From Marinobacterium aestuarii (GTDB lineage: Bacteria > Pseudomonadota > Gammaproteobacteria > Pseudomonadales > Balneatricaceae): 64,000 nucleotides of DNA. Position 1 is the first letter of the stretch. Each line of letters opens with the position of its first letter. The notes under the pieces were generated by a model that worked only from the letters and a program-made list of their open reading frames with translations, was not told where the DNA came from and did not search any database. Positions 48,950-58,663 of the stretch are shown here, piece by piece. The stretch spans positions 1,116,001 through 1,180,000 of the forward strand of contig NZ_CP015839.1 of NCBI RefSeq assembly GCF_001651805.1, read 5' to 3'. The position numbers were made by a program, and so were the translations under genes.

Positions 48950-49963
48950 ATGAAGGTACTCATTACCGGAGTTGCGGGTTTTATCGGGTTCCATGTGGCC
49001 AGGCGCCTGCTGTCTGAAGGCTGGCAGGTACTGGGGCTGGACAGCCTGAATGACTACTATGACCCGGCACTGAAACAGGCACGTCTCGCGTTACTGAGGC
49101 CCCAGGCCGGTTTTCGCTTTGCAGGCGCGGATCTGGCGGACAGGTCTGCGATGGAGGCGCTCTTTGCCGACCAGCCGTTTGATCGCGTTATCCATCTTGC
49201 GGCCCAGGCGGGGGTGCGTTATTCGCTGGAAAACCCCCATGCCTATGTGGATGCCAATCTGGCGGGCCTGCTGAACGTGCTCGAAGGCTGCCGGGCTCAG
49301 CAGGTGGCGCATCTGGTCTATGCTTCGTCGAGTTCGGTTTACGGGCTCAATACCCAGGTCCCCTTTGCCGAGTCGGATGCGGTTGATCACCCGGTGTCTC
49401 TTTACGCCGCCACCAAGAAATCCGGAGAGTTGCTGGCCCACTCCTACTCCCACCTCTATGGTCTGCCGGCCACCGGGCTGCGCTTTTTTACCGTCTACGG
49501 CCCCTGGGGGCGTCCGGATATGGCGCCGATCAAGTTTGCCCGCGCCATCAGTGCCGGCGAGGCGATTGATGTCTACAACCAGGGGGACATGAGCCGCGAC
49601 TTCACCTATATCGATGATATCGTCGAGGGTGTGGTGCAGGTGCTGGATCAGATTCCCGCAGCGCAGCCGGGCTGGACGCCGGAGCAGGGCAGCCGCGGCC
49701 AGAGCTCGGCGCCGTATCGGATCTTCAATATAGGTGCGGGTCAGCCGGTGGGGCTGCTGGACTTTATTCAGACACTGGAAGCGGCGTTAGGTGTACAGGC
49801 TCGTAAGAACTTCCTGCCGATGCAGCCTGGCGATGTGGCCCGTACCTGGGCCTCAACTGAAGCACTGCGGCAACAGACCGGATTTAGTCCTGCGGTGGGG
49901 CTGGAGGAAGGTGTCGGCAAGTTCGTTGACTGGTACAGAGCCTATTACGGCCCGTCGGTTTGA
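48950..49963 (+). CDS. NAD-dependent UDP-glucuronate 4-epimerase-like protein
   Basis: 337 residues. Extended SDR: GVAGFIGFHVARRLLSEGW (NAD motif), HLAAQAGVRYSLENPHAYVDAN, catalytic Ser-Ser-Ser and YAATKK (Tyr/Lys), and FFTVYGPWGRPDMA. These segments, particularly AGVRYS and YGPWGRPDMA, are those of UDP-glucuronate 4-epimerases (GAE/LpsL/Cap1J), which make UDP-galacturonate. The neighbour ugd produces its substrate. A UDP-GlcNAc-type epimerase is less likely. A strong bidirectional terminator follows. Confidence 0.92.
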   Translation: MKVLITGVAGFIGFHVARRLLSEGWQVLGLDSLNDYYDPALKQARLALLRPQAGFRFAGADLADRSAMEALFADQPFDRVIHLAAQAGVRYSLENPHAYVDANLAGLLNVLEGCRAQQVAHLVYASSSSVYGLNTQVPFAESDAVDHPVSLYAATKKSGELLAHSYSHLYGLPATGLRFFTVYGPWGRPDMAPIKFARAISAGEAIDVYNQGDMSRDFTYIDDIVEGVVQVLDQIPAAQPGWTPEQGSRGQSSAPYRIFNIGAGQPVGLLDFIQTLEAALGVQARKNFLPMQPGDVARTWASTEALRQQTGFSPAVGLEEGVGKFVDWYRAYYGPSV

Positions 49964-49981
49964 GGGGAGCGCGACAGAATT

Positions 49982-50019
49982 AAAAAGGGGGCAGCGTGCA
50001 TGGCACGCTGCCCCTTTTT
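49982..50019. terminator. bidirectional terminator between the epimerase gene and galU
   Basis: A long stem with A5 before and T5 after: the GGGGCAGCGTGC region pairs with GCACGCTGCCCC. It serves the two convergent genes. Confidence 0.93.
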
Positions 50020-50031
50020 AGTCAGGCTGGA

Positions 50032-50940
50032 TCAGGCCTGATCCAGCTCGTCGAGCTGCTGCTTGAGAAATTCACGCAGCTCAGGGCCTGTGTGCGGGCT
50101 TTGCAGGCCGAAGACCATGTTGGCCTGCAGGTAACCCAGCTTGTTGCCGCAGTCATAGGACTTGCCCTCCATATGGTAGGCCTCCATCGGCGTTTCCTTG
50201 AGCAGGGCGGCCATGGCGTCGGTCAGCTGGATTTCACCGCCGGCTCCGCGCGGGGTGGATTTAAGCAGCTGCATAATGCGCGCCGGCAGTATGTAACGTC
50301 CCACGATCGCCAGGTTTGAGGGCGCCGTGCCGGGAGCCGGTTTTTCCACCATGCCCTGAATCGGGTGCGCATCGCCACCCTGCAGGACGGCACCGGCGCA
50401 ATCGACAATGCCGTAGCGCTCGGCGTGCTCGTGCGGCACCGGCTCCACCATGATCTGCGGGTGCTCGTTGCGGCTGAAGGCAGCCATCATGCCGGCCATG
50501 TCAACGTGGCCGCTATCGGCGGTGCGGTTGTTGATCAGTACGTCCGGCAGCATGACCGCGAAGGGTTCGTCACCGATAATGCCGGCGGCGCAGAGGACGG
50601 CGTGGCCAAGGCCCTGGGCGCTGGGCTGGCGTACCGAGATGATTTCCACATCAGGCGGCTGGATGTTGCGCACTGAGGCAAGTTCCGCGATTTTGCCCTT
50701 GATCTCTAGCTGGGCTTCGAGCTCGTAGTGGGCATCGAAGTGGTTTTCAATGGCTTCCTTGCCGGAGCGCGTCACCAGAATAATCTTGGTAATGCCTGCC
50801 GCGACGGCTTCTTCCACCACGCGCTGGATGACCGGCTTGTCGCCGACCGGCAGCATTTCCTTGGGGATGGCCTTGCTGGCGGGCAAAACACGGGTGCCGA
50901 GTCCGGCAACGGGGATTATGGCTTTGGTCACTTTACGCAT
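50032..50940 (-). CDS. galU: UTP-glucose-1-phosphate uridylyltransferase
   Basis: 302 residues, the E. coli length. Nucleotidyltransferase signature AIIPVAGLGTRVLPASKAIPKEMLPVGDKP, then SVRQPSAQGLGHAVLCA and GMVEKPAPGTAPSNLA. It makes UDP-glucose. MRKVTKAIIPVAG at 50940 aligns with the family; the frame continues 17 codons upstream but without homology-like sequence. It supplies Ugd. Confidence 0.97.
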   Translation of the reverse strand: MRKVTKAIIPVAGLGTRVLPASKAIPKEMLPVGDKPVIQRVVEEAVAAGITKIILVTRSGKEAIENHFDAHYELEAQLEIKGKIAELASVRNIQPPDVEIISVRQPSAQGLGHAVLCAAGIIGDEPFAVMLPDVLINNRTADSGHVDMAGMMAAFSRNEHPQIMVEPVPHEHAERYGIVDCAGAVLQGGDAHPIQGMVEKPAPGTAPSNLAIVGRYILPARIMQLLKSTPRGAGGEIQLTDAMAALLKETPMEAYHMEGKSYDCGNKLGYLQANMVFGLQSPHTGPELREFLKQQLDELDQA

Positions 50941-51027
50941 CGGTGATGGGGCTCTTTGATGTTTTAATTTCCTGGTGCAATCGGATGACACAGCGTCATC
51001 CGGTGCGGTGATTTATAGCAGGCAATA

Positions 51028-51594
51028 TCAGGCGCGGGTCATGAACTTCCCGGTTTCCGTATTGATCTTGATCTTCTCGCCCTGCTTGATGTACTCCGGT
51101 ACCTGCAGCTCAAGCCCGTTGGTCATGATGGCGGGCTTGGTGCGCCCGGTGGCGCTTGCCGCCTGCATGCCGGGCACGCACTCGGCCACTTCCATGATAA
51201 CGGTGGCGGGCAATTCGACAGTGACGATCTCGCCTTCGATCAGCAGCGCGACTATGCCTTCAAGTCCGTCACTCAGAAACGGCAGCTGGCTTTCGATGCT
51301 GCTGCCGTTGAGGTAGTACTGGCTGTAGTCTTCGGTATCCATGAAGGTGAAGAGGTCGTCTTCGCGGTATAGGTAGGACACCTTGCGCCGTTCCAGCGAG
51401 ACGTTCTTGACCAGGTCATCACCGGTGAAAGTGACTTCGTGCTTGCCACCTTCGGGCAGCAAATTGAAACGCACCTTGTACAGGGTGCTGGCACCACGGG
51501 AGGTGGGGTTGCGCACATCGACATGTTGCACCACATAGACATGTCCATTGAGCTCGACGACATGGCCCCGCTTGAGTTCGGATGCTTTGGGCAT
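51028..51594 (-). CDS. efpL: elongation factor P-like protein EfpL (YeiP)
   Basis: 188 residues. Three EF-P-type beta-barrel domains. The N-terminus MPKASELKRGHVVELNGHVYVVQHVDV and the loop NPTSRGASTLYKVRF correspond to YeiP/EfpL, which has Arg in the tip loop (SRGAS) where canonical EF-P carries a modified Lys. The C-terminus has LELQVPEYIKQGEKIKINTETG. EfpL relieves ribosome stalling at XPP motifs without lysine modification. Start chosen at 51594 over an ATG seven codons upstream. Confidence 0.93.
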   Translation of the reverse strand: MPKASELKRGHVVELNGHVYVVQHVDVRNPTSRGASTLYKVRFNLLPEGGKHEVTFTGDDLVKNVSLERRKVSYLYREDDLFTFMDTEDYSQYYLNGSSIESQLPFLSDGLEGIVALLIEGEIVTVELPATVIMEVAECVPGMQAASATGRTKPAIMTNGLELQVPEYIKQGEKIKINTETGKFMTRA

Positions 51595-51741
51595 CGAATA
51601 AAACCTCGTGATCACAAAATTGGGAGACTGGCGGCTCGACCCTTTAGCGGGCGACGCTCTGCTACAGGCTCCGGGATTGGCATTTTAGGAGAAAACCGCC
51701 GCGCCGCGATACTGATTTAAACGCAGGCCGGTGATTTCGCG

Positions 51742-52632
51742 TCAAGCCTCCAGGCGCTGCACGTCCACCGCGACCCGGGGCGCCTGGGGTTTGCCGCCGT
51801 CAAACAGCACGCCGCGCAGCGGCGCCACATCGGAGTAATCCCGGCCCCAGGCCGTGGTAATGTGCTGTTCGGCCGGCATGTTGTCGTTGGTGGGGTCGAA
51901 TTCGAACCAGCCTTCCTCCGGCGAATAGAGCGAGAACCAGGCGTGGGAGGCGTCTGAACCCACCATTTTCACCTGTCCGGGCGGCGGCAGGGTTTCGAGA
52001 TAACCGCTGACATAGCGCGCCGGGTAACCCAGGGCCCGCAGGCAGCCGATGGCCAGATGGGCAAAGTCCTGACAGACGCCACGGCGGTGCTCCAGCACAT
52101 CGGACAGTGGCGTAGCTACTGTGGTGAAGGCTGGATCATAGGTGAAATCGGTGAAGATGCGGTGCGTCAAGTCGCGGGCAGCCGAGAGTAGCGGCCGGTC
52201 GGGGGTGAAGGAGGGCGCCGCATAGTCGCGCAGTGCATCCATGGCCTTGATCATCGGCGAGTCGAGCACGAACTCGCGCGCCACCAGGGTGGATTTTGTC
52301 TGGTTGGTCTTCAGCGCTTCCAGTGCCTGGGCGCAGGTACTGCCCAGATCCAGGTTCAGCTCGGGGCTGGCGCGGCCCTCGTCAATGCGAATATCGCTGG
52401 TGATCTCGACCGACAGCTTGCGGTGGGGCACCTCAATGGAGAAGTGTACTATGTTGTTGCCGAAGTAGTCCTTGCGCTTGCGGCTGTAGGCCGGCATGGG
52501 GCTTATCTGCAGCTTGCTGCTCAGGCAGTTCTGGTAGCTGGTGTTGCGCGGCTGCAGATGGGCCAGGTTGTAGCACAGGCTGACCGGGTGCTGGTATTCG
52601 TACTCGGTCAGATGTCGGATGCGGTAGATCAT
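51742..52632 (-). CDS. transglutaminase-like protease-fold protein (Bact_transglu_N + TGc)
   Basis: 296 residues. The N-terminal Bact_transglu_N domain (MIYRIRHLTEYEYQHPVSLCYNLAHL, about 1-90) is followed by a transglutaminase core with an intact triad: Cys in RRGVCQDFAH, His in DASHAWFSLY, Asp in FDPTND. There is no signal peptide. The ATG overlaps the stop of the ATP-grasp/alpha-E gene as ATGA, so the two are coupled. In this gene family the TG fold probably acts as an amidohydrolase, amidase or ligase on the peptide product of the ATP-grasp enzyme. No member has a firmly established reaction that I know of. Last gene of the five-gene cluster. Confidence 0.9.
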   Translation of the reverse strand: MIYRIRHLTEYEYQHPVSLCYNLAHLQPRNTSYQNCLSSKLQISPMPAYSRKRKDYFGNNIVHFSIEVPHRKLSVEITSDIRIDEGRASPELNLDLGSTCAQALEALKTNQTKSTLVAREFVLDSPMIKAMDALRDYAAPSFTPDRPLLSAARDLTHRIFTDFTYDPAFTTVATPLSDVLEHRRGVCQDFAHLAIGCLRALGYPARYVSGYLETLPPPGQVKMVGSDASHAWFSLYSPEEGWFEFDPTNDNMPAEQHITTAWGRDYSDVAPLRGVLFDGGKPQAPRVAVDVQRLEA

Positions 52633-55205
52633 AGTTCGCCATTCCACCCGGTGTTCACCAGCTGCTGAGGGCCGCCGGTGTGATCGAAGAAGTCTTCACT
52701 GACCGCCACGGCGGTTTCGTTCAGGCGCTGCTGTACCTGCTGCAGCAGCTTGTCGAGCTGGACGCGGCTTTGCAGTTTTTCATCCACTACCGCCAGGGCG
52801 CGCATGTCAGCCAGGCGCACCGCCGCCGATATTTCCAGTACCAGCCGCTGATTGCGCGGCAGTTCCGGCCCCTTGCCGCGATTGGGCAGCTCGCTCAGAT
52901 CCTTGAACAGCTTGTCGAGCTGATAGATCAGGGAGCGCGGGTTGCTGCGATCAATCAGCAGCAGGCCCAGGCCACTGACAATGTTGGTTTCAGCCCGGAA
53001 GCGGCGGCGGTAGGTATTCAGGGCTTCGGTCGACAGCAGTGCCGATTCCAGTGCCAGCGGCTCGCTGGGGTCGACGTTGACCGGCACCAGCAGGTGGCGC
53101 AGCAGTGAGGCCACCTGCTGGGCCTTTTCAAGCCGGCGGCCGATCTGCAGGAAGCGCCAGCCCAGGCCGCGGAACATGCTGTCCTGGTACAGGCCGCTCA
53201 GGGCCAGCAGGGCGGAGATCAGCGGATCCAGTGTTTCTTCCGGTGCCGATGCCATGCCACGGGTCACGGCGTCTTCGAGGCCGTTCAGCTCATCGCGTAT
53301 GTCGTTGATAATGCGCTGAATATCGGCCGAGAGCAGTTCCTTGACCTCCTCGGCGCAGTTGAGCATGGCAATCAGTGAGGCCTTGACGCTGCCGGTACGC
53401 CGGGCATCGCTGATCACTGACAGCAGTTCAGGTTCTGGCTTGCGCAGCAGCTCCAGGTTGTCCCGGGTGAAGCCAGGCAGGGTCAGTGTTACCTCGGAGA
53501 CGGCCCGCAGCAGCAGCCGTTCGGCGCCCTTGGGCAAAATAACGGCGCTGTTGAGCTGGACGAAGACGGTACGCAGTACGCGGATGGCGGCGTCGGCGCG
53601 TTCGGAATAGCGGCCCATCCAGAACAGGTTTTCCACCATGCGGCTTGGCAGGGTGGTGTACTGGTGGATATGGCTGAGGCTTTCGCCGCCAGGGCCAGCC
53701 TGCAGGGTCAGCTGTTTTTCCGGTTCCGAGGCCAGTACCCAGGTGTCCTTGCTGAGGGAACCGAGCTGGTTGGAAATCAGGCGACTGTCGTTAGCGATGC
53801 CCACTCGGGTCATGCCGCCTGGCATCACCGAATAGGAGCCTTCGCCTGCGACCGAGAAACTGCGCAGCACCGAGGGGCGCGAGTGCATGGCGCCCTTGTG
53901 CCAGCTGGGCGCCGAGGACGGGGCTATGTATTCCTGTGCCGTATAGTGCAGCGGATTAAGCCGGATGCGCTCGATCAGCTCTTGGCGCTCAGAAGCGGGC
54001 AGGTCGCAGCCAAAGATACTGAACTCGCCGGCGCGGCGCGCACAGCGCTTGATGACCAGCTTGTCGATATTCGCCAGCACATGGGCAAGATCGCCGGCAT
54101 CGCCGCACCAGTAAGTCTTGACCGAGGCCAGCTGCAGTTCGTGGCCGAGGAAAAACTGGCTGATTTGCGGCATGTATTTCAGCAGCGCGGTGTTTTCCAG
54201 TACGCCGCTGCCCATGGGGTTGGCCACCACGACCCGGCCTGAACGTACCACTTCCAGTAGCCCCGGCACGCCCAGGCGCGAATCGCTCTTGAGCTCGACC
54301 GGATCACAGAAGTTGTCATCGACGCGGCGCAGTATGACATCCACCCGGGTGAGGCCATCGAGGGACTTCATCCAGACGTAGCCGTTGCGCACCGTCAGGT
54401 CGCCGCCCTGTACCAGGGGGTAGCCAAGGTAGTTGGCCAGGTAAGTGTGTTCGAAGTAAGTCTCGCTGTAGGCGCCGGGCGTCAGTATGACGATGCTGGG
54501 CAGCTCACCGCCGGCCAGGTTGCCCGGCGGAGCGAGGCGGGTCAGGGTGTGGCGCAAGGTGGTAAAGAACAGTGACAGCCGGTGTACGTGGCTGTCGCGG
54601 AACAGGCTGGGGAAAACACGCCGCATAACGGTGCGGTTTTCCAGCGCATAGCCCGCTCCGCTTGGCGTCTGGGTGCGGTCACCGATGATGACCATGTTGC
54701 CGTCGGCACCGCGCACCATATCGGCGCTGTGCAGTATCAGCTGGTGGTCGCCCTGCAGCTTGATATCCTGGCACGGGCGCAGAAAGCCGCCGTGGCTGTA
54801 TATCAGCTCTGCCGGCAGTATGCCGCAGCGCAGCAGCTCGCGAGGGCCGTAGATATCCTTGAGCAGCAGATCGAGCAGTTCAGCGCGCTCGCTCAGGCCG
54901 GTTTCAATCTGGTTCCATTCCTCGCTGGCGATCAGCAGTGGAACCGGGTCCAGCCCCCAGGTGTGACTGGCCAGGGACGCGCTGGACAGCGTATAGGTGG
55001 CGCCGTCATCCCGCAGGATGCGTTCGGCCTTGCGCTGGCGATCATTCAGGGCGTCGGGGCCCAGAACATTCAGGCTCTCCAGTAAGTATTCCCAGTGGCT
55101 GCGCATGCTGCCATCGGGAGCATAAACCTCATCCATGAGCCCCGCCGGACGCGGGTAAACCAGGGCATTGCCCTGGTTTGATTGTTGCTGTTGGGAAAAG
55201 CTCAT
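52629..55205 (-). CDS. fused circularly permuted ATP-grasp and alpha-E protein
   Basis: 858 residues. Residues about 30-500 form a circularly permuted type 2 ATP-grasp (COG2308/DUF404-407-like), with VVIGDRTQTPSGAGYALENR, ILTPGAYSETYFEHTYLA, LDGLTRVDVILRRVDD and VVANPMGSGVLEN. From about 520 an alpha-E domain (COG2307/DUF403) starts at LPSRMVENLFWMGRYSERAD with its ER motif and fills the rest. The same two activities are encoded separately at 59590-61044 and 58664-59593. Expected chemistry is ATP-dependent COOH-NH2 ligation; substrates are unknown. It ends in a 4-base overlap with the small transglutaminase gene. Confidence 0.9.
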   Translation of the reverse strand: MSFSQQQQSNQGNALVYPRPAGLMDEVYAPDGSMRSHWEYLLESLNVLGPDALNDRQRKAERILRDDGATYTLSSASLASHTWGLDPVPLLIASEEWNQIETGLSERAELLDLLLKDIYGPRELLRCGILPAELIYSHGGFLRPCQDIKLQGDHQLILHSADMVRGADGNMVIIGDRTQTPSGAGYALENRTVMRRVFPSLFRDSHVHRLSLFFTTLRHTLTRLAPPGNLAGGELPSIVILTPGAYSETYFEHTYLANYLGYPLVQGGDLTVRNGYVWMKSLDGLTRVDVILRRVDDNFCDPVELKSDSRLGVPGLLEVVRSGRVVVANPMGSGVLENTALLKYMPQISQFFLGHELQLASVKTYWCGDAGDLAHVLANIDKLVIKRCARRAGEFSIFGCDLPASERQELIERIRLNPLHYTAQEYIAPSSAPSWHKGAMHSRPSVLRSFSVAGEGSYSVMPGGMTRVGIANDSRLISNQLGSLSKDTWVLASEPEKQLTLQAGPGGESLSHIHQYTTLPSRMVENLFWMGRYSERADAAIRVLRTVFVQLNSAVILPKGAERLLLRAVSEVTLTLPGFTRDNLELLRKPEPELLSVISDARRTGSVKASLIAMLNCAEEVKELLSADIQRIINDIRDELNGLEDAVTRGMASAPEETLDPLISALLALSGLYQDSMFRGLGWRFLQIGRRLEKAQQVASLLRHLLVPVNVDPSEPLALESALLSTEALNTYRRRFRAETNIVSGLGLLLIDRSNPRSLIYQLDKLFKDLSELPNRGKGPELPRNQRLVLEISAAVRLADMRALAVVDEKLQSRVQLDKLLQQVQQRLNETAVAVSEDFFDHTGGPQQLVNTGWNGEL

Positions 55206-55289
55206 TCGGCGTGAACCTGTCTCGTCGAGAGGTGTTGTCAGGAAGGTTCAGCATAGTATACCCGAGACCGGGGCCAAGCCGTGCTTCCG

Positions 55290-58200
55290 TTACGGCTGGC
55301 GGCGCAGGTCCAGGGTGTGGGGATACTCGTTGGTGGGCTCTTCCGGGGGAGGTGCCATCGGGTGCGGTGCTTTCTGGTGAGGAAAGAAATCGCGAATGGC
55401 GTCGAACTGCGACAGCGGCTCCTGGGGGCCGGGCGTATGGCCGAATTCCCAGAAGCGGTTGACGCGCCTGGCTTCGGCTTCAAAGCCGTTGACCGGGAAG
55501 CTGTCATAACTGCGCCCACCCGGATGGCGTACATGGTAGGTGCAGCCGCCAATGGACTGGCCGTTCCAGGTATCGATCAGGTCGAACACCAGGGGCGCAT
55601 GCACGCCTATGGTGGGGTGCAGTGCCGAGGGAGGCTGCCAGGCACGGTAGCGCACGCCGGCGACATACTCGCCGGTGCGGCCGGTGTTGCACAGCGGTAC
55701 CCGACGACCATTGCAGGCCAGCACGTAGCGGCCTTCGGTCAGGCCGCTGACTTTTACCTGCAGACGCTCCAGTGACGAGTCGACATAGCGGGAGGTGCCG
55801 AAGCTGCTGATTTCCTCGCCCAGTACGTGCCAGGGTTCGATGGCCCAGCGCAGCTCCAGCTTGATATCGTCGATGTTCACGCGACCATAGTGCGGGTAGC
55901 GGAACTCTTCGAAGGGTGCCAGCCAGGAGAGCTGGAACGGGCAGCCATGCTGTTGCAGGTCCTTCACCACATCCTGTACATCGGCCCAGGTATAGTGCGG
56001 CAGCATGAAGCGATCGTGCAGCTCGGTGCCCCAGCGCACCAGGGGCTTGTGATACGGCTCTTTCCAGAAGCGCACCAGCAGGGCGCGAATCAGCAGCGCC
56101 TGCACCAGCGCCATGCGCGGATGGGGCGGCATTTCAAAGCCGCGGAATTCCAGGATGCCCAGGCGACCGGTGGCGCTGCCGGGGGCATAGAGCTTGTCGA
56201 TGCAGAACTCCGAGCGATGGGTGTTACCGGTGATGTCGACCAGCAGGTTGCGCATCAGGCGGTCGATCAGCCAGGGCTGATCGACCAGTCCCTCAGGCAT
56301 CTGCTGGAAGGCAATCTCGAGTTCATAGAGCGCCTCATCACGGCCCTCGTCGACCCGGGGAGCCTGGCTGGTGGGGCCGATAAACATGCCGGAAAACAGG
56401 TACGACAGGCTGGGATGATGCTGCCAGTAGGTCACCAGACTGCGCAGTATGTCGGGCCTGCGCAGCAGTGGGCTGTCCTGGGGTGTGGCGCCACCCAGGG
56501 TGATATGGTTGCCGCCGCCGGTACCGCTGTGGCGGCCATCCACCATAAAGGACTCGGTGCCAAGGCGGGACTGATGCGCCTCCTCGTAGAGGGTGATCAT
56601 GTTGTCGGTCAGTTCGCGCCAGTTGTTGGCCGGGTGAATATTGACCTCGATAACGCCGGGGTCCGGTGTGACCAGCAGGCGCAGCAGGCGGGCGTCTTTG
56701 GGCGGTTCATAGCCCTCCAGCACCACCGGCAATTCGAGTTCGGCGGCGGTGCGCTCAATGGCGCTGATCAGCAGCACATAGGATTCCAGTGCCTTGATGG
56801 GCGGCAGGAACAGGTGCAGGCGACCATTGCGTGCCTCTATGCACAGGGCTGTGTGCAGCACCTTGCTGGCGGCTGTTGCCTCCTGGGTGCTGGCGGGCTC
56901 AGGCGCGGCCTTCATGCGGGTCTGGGCATGGCCTGCGGTAAAGCGGTTGATGTCGTAGACGGTGCTTTTCAGCGGCGGATGTTCGGCAAAGGGATCGGGA
57001 TCAGGTTCAACCTCGCGCTCTTCCTTGCTCACCCAGGGCAGGGAGTTGAGCGGCAGGCGAAAGCCCAGCGGCGCATCGCCCGGAATCAGCACCAGGGCAC
57101 CGCGTCGCATCTCCCAGCTACAGCTGCGCCAGCTTGAACCCAGTTCGTCCCGCCCCAGTGGCAGCACATAGCCGCTGGGGGTGTTGAGGCCGCGTTGCAG
57201 CAGCCTGGCCAGGCGCTGGCGTTCGAGGTCGTCCGACAGGTCCGCCTTGAGCGGGTCCAGGTTGGCCGGCAGTTGCTGTTCCTTGTCGAGGTAATAGAGG
57301 GCGTCTTCGTAGGCCGGGTGTATGTGCTTGTCGGACACCTCCAGATTGGCGCACAGGCGGTCGATAAAACGCTGGGCATCCTCCAGCTTGTGCCCCAGGT
57401 TCTGATCCACCCGGGCCAGCAGTTTGGGATTGTGCCACAGGGGTTCGCCGTCCTGGCGCCAGAAACAGCCCAGCGCCCAGCGCGGTGTTTCCTCGCCGGG
57501 GTACCACTTGCCCTGGCCGTAATGCAGCACGGCGCCGGGTGCGAAACGGTCACGCAGGCGCAGCAGCAGTGTTTTGGCGAGGCGCAGCTTGTCGGCGCCA
57601 AGGGCTTCGGTGTTCCACTGGGCGGACTCCATATCATCGATGGAGACGAAGGTCGGCTCGCCGCCCATGGTCAGGCGCACGTCCAGCGCATCCAGGTCCG
57701 CGTCTACGGCTTCGCCCAGGGCCTGGATTGCCTGCCACTGTTCCTCGGCGTAGGGTTTGGTGACCCGGGGGTCTTCATGGATGCGGTAGACCTTGTTGCT
57801 GTACTCGAACTCGACTTCGCACTCGTCCATGGCGCCGCTGATGGGTGCGGCAGAAGCCGGGTCCGGGGTGCAGGCGAGGGGAATATGGCCTTCGCCGGTC
57901 ATCAGGCCCGAGGTGGGATCCAGTCCGATCCAGCCGGCGCCAGGGATATAAACTTCGCACCAGGCGTGCAGGTCGGTAAAGTCAGCCTCCGGACCGCTGG
58001 GGCCGTCGAGGGATTTTACGTCGGAGCTCAGCTGAATCAGATAGCCGGAAGCAAAGCGCGCGGCCAGCCCGAGGCTGCGCAGGATCTGTACCATCAGCCA
58101 GGCGCTGTCGCGGCATGAGCCCTTTTTCAGTTCCAGGGTTTCCTGGCAGCTCTGAATGCCGGCTTCAAAGCGCAGGCCGTAGCCGATTTCCTGTTGCAGG

Positions 58201-58655
58201 CGCTGATTGAGCGACACCATGAAATCATTGATCGGCGTTTTCTCGCGCGGCACAGAAGCAACCCATTCCTGCAGCAGCGGGCTGTCAGGTTCGGTGCACT
58301 CGAGGTAGGGCGCCAGTTCCTTCTGCTGGCTTGCGTCGTACTCGAACGGGAACTGCTCGGCGTACTTTTCGACGAAGAAGTCGAACGGGTTGATCACCGT
58401 CATATCGGCGATAACTTCAACTTCTATGCACAGCTCAGTGGTCTTTTCCGGGAAGACCAGCCGGGCCAGAAAGTTGCCGAACGGGTCCTGCTGCCAGTTG
58501 ATAAAGTGGTTTTCCGGCGTGACCTTGAGCGAGTAGCTGTGAATCTGGGTTCTTGAATGGGCCGCCGGGCGCAGGCGCAACACGTGGGGCGCCAGGTTCA
58601 CGTGACGGTCAAACTTGTACCGCGTCAGGTGGTGAATCTTGGTCCGAATAGTCAT
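55290..58655 (-). CDS. transglutaminase domain fused to DUF2126 putative amidoligase
   Basis: 1121 residues. Bact_transglu_N domain (about 1-85, IRTKIHHLTRYKFDRHVNLAPHVLRLRP), then a TG core with Cys in ELKKGSCRDSAW (near residue 178), His in DLHAWCEVYIPG and Asp in GLDPTSGL. From about 320 to the end is a DUF2126 region (LTMGGEPTFVSIDD, GGGNHITLGGA, LFSGMFIGPTSQAPRVDEGR), described in the literature as a putative amidoligase of the glutamine-synthetase-like superfamily. Length matches the family. It lies 8 bp after the stand-alone alpha-E gene and 84 bp before the fused ATP-grasp/alpha-E gene. Confidence 0.9.
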   Translation of the reverse strand: MTIRTKIHHLTRYKFDRHVNLAPHVLRLRPAAHSRTQIHSYSLKVTPENHFINWQQDPFGNFLARLVFPEKTTELCIEVEVIADMTVINPFDFFVEKYAEQFPFEYDASQQKELAPYLECTEPDSPLLQEWVASVPREKTPINDFMVSLNQRLQQEIGYGLRFEAGIQSCQETLELKKGSCRDSAWLMVQILRSLGLAARFASGYLIQLSSDVKSLDGPSGPEADFTDLHAWCEVYIPGAGWIGLDPTSGLMTGEGHIPLACTPDPASAAPISGAMDECEVEFEYSNKVYRIHEDPRVTKPYAEEQWQAIQALGEAVDADLDALDVRLTMGGEPTFVSIDDMESAQWNTEALGADKLRLAKTLLLRLRDRFAPGAVLHYGQGKWYPGEETPRWALGCFWRQDGEPLWHNPKLLARVDQNLGHKLEDAQRFIDRLCANLEVSDKHIHPAYEDALYYLDKEQQLPANLDPLKADLSDDLERQRLARLLQRGLNTPSGYVLPLGRDELGSSWRSCSWEMRRGALVLIPGDAPLGFRLPLNSLPWVSKEEREVEPDPDPFAEHPPLKSTVYDINRFTAGHAQTRMKAAPEPASTQEATAASKVLHTALCIEARNGRLHLFLPPIKALESYVLLISAIERTAAELELPVVLEGYEPPKDARLLRLLVTPDPGVIEVNIHPANNWRELTDNMITLYEEAHQSRLGTESFMVDGRHSGTGGGNHITLGGATPQDSPLLRRPDILRSLVTYWQHHPSLSYLFSGMFIGPTSQAPRVDEGRDEALYELEIAFQQMPEGLVDQPWLIDRLMRNLLVDITGNTHRSEFCIDKLYAPGSATGRLGILEFRGFEMPPHPRMALVQALLIRALLVRFWKEPYHKPLVRWGTELHDRFMLPHYTWADVQDVVKDLQQHGCPFQLSWLAPFEEFRYPHYGRVNIDDIKLELRWAIEPWHVLGEEISSFGTSRYVDSSLERLQVKVSGLTEGRYVLACNGRRVPLCNTGRTGEYVAGVRYRAWQPPSALHPTIGVHAPLVFDLIDTWNGQSIGGCTYHVRHPGGRSYDSFPVNGFEAEARRVNRFWEFGHTPGPQEPLSQFDAIRDFFPHQKAPHPMAPPPEEPTNEYPHTLDLRRQP

Positions 58656-58663
58656 CTTGACCC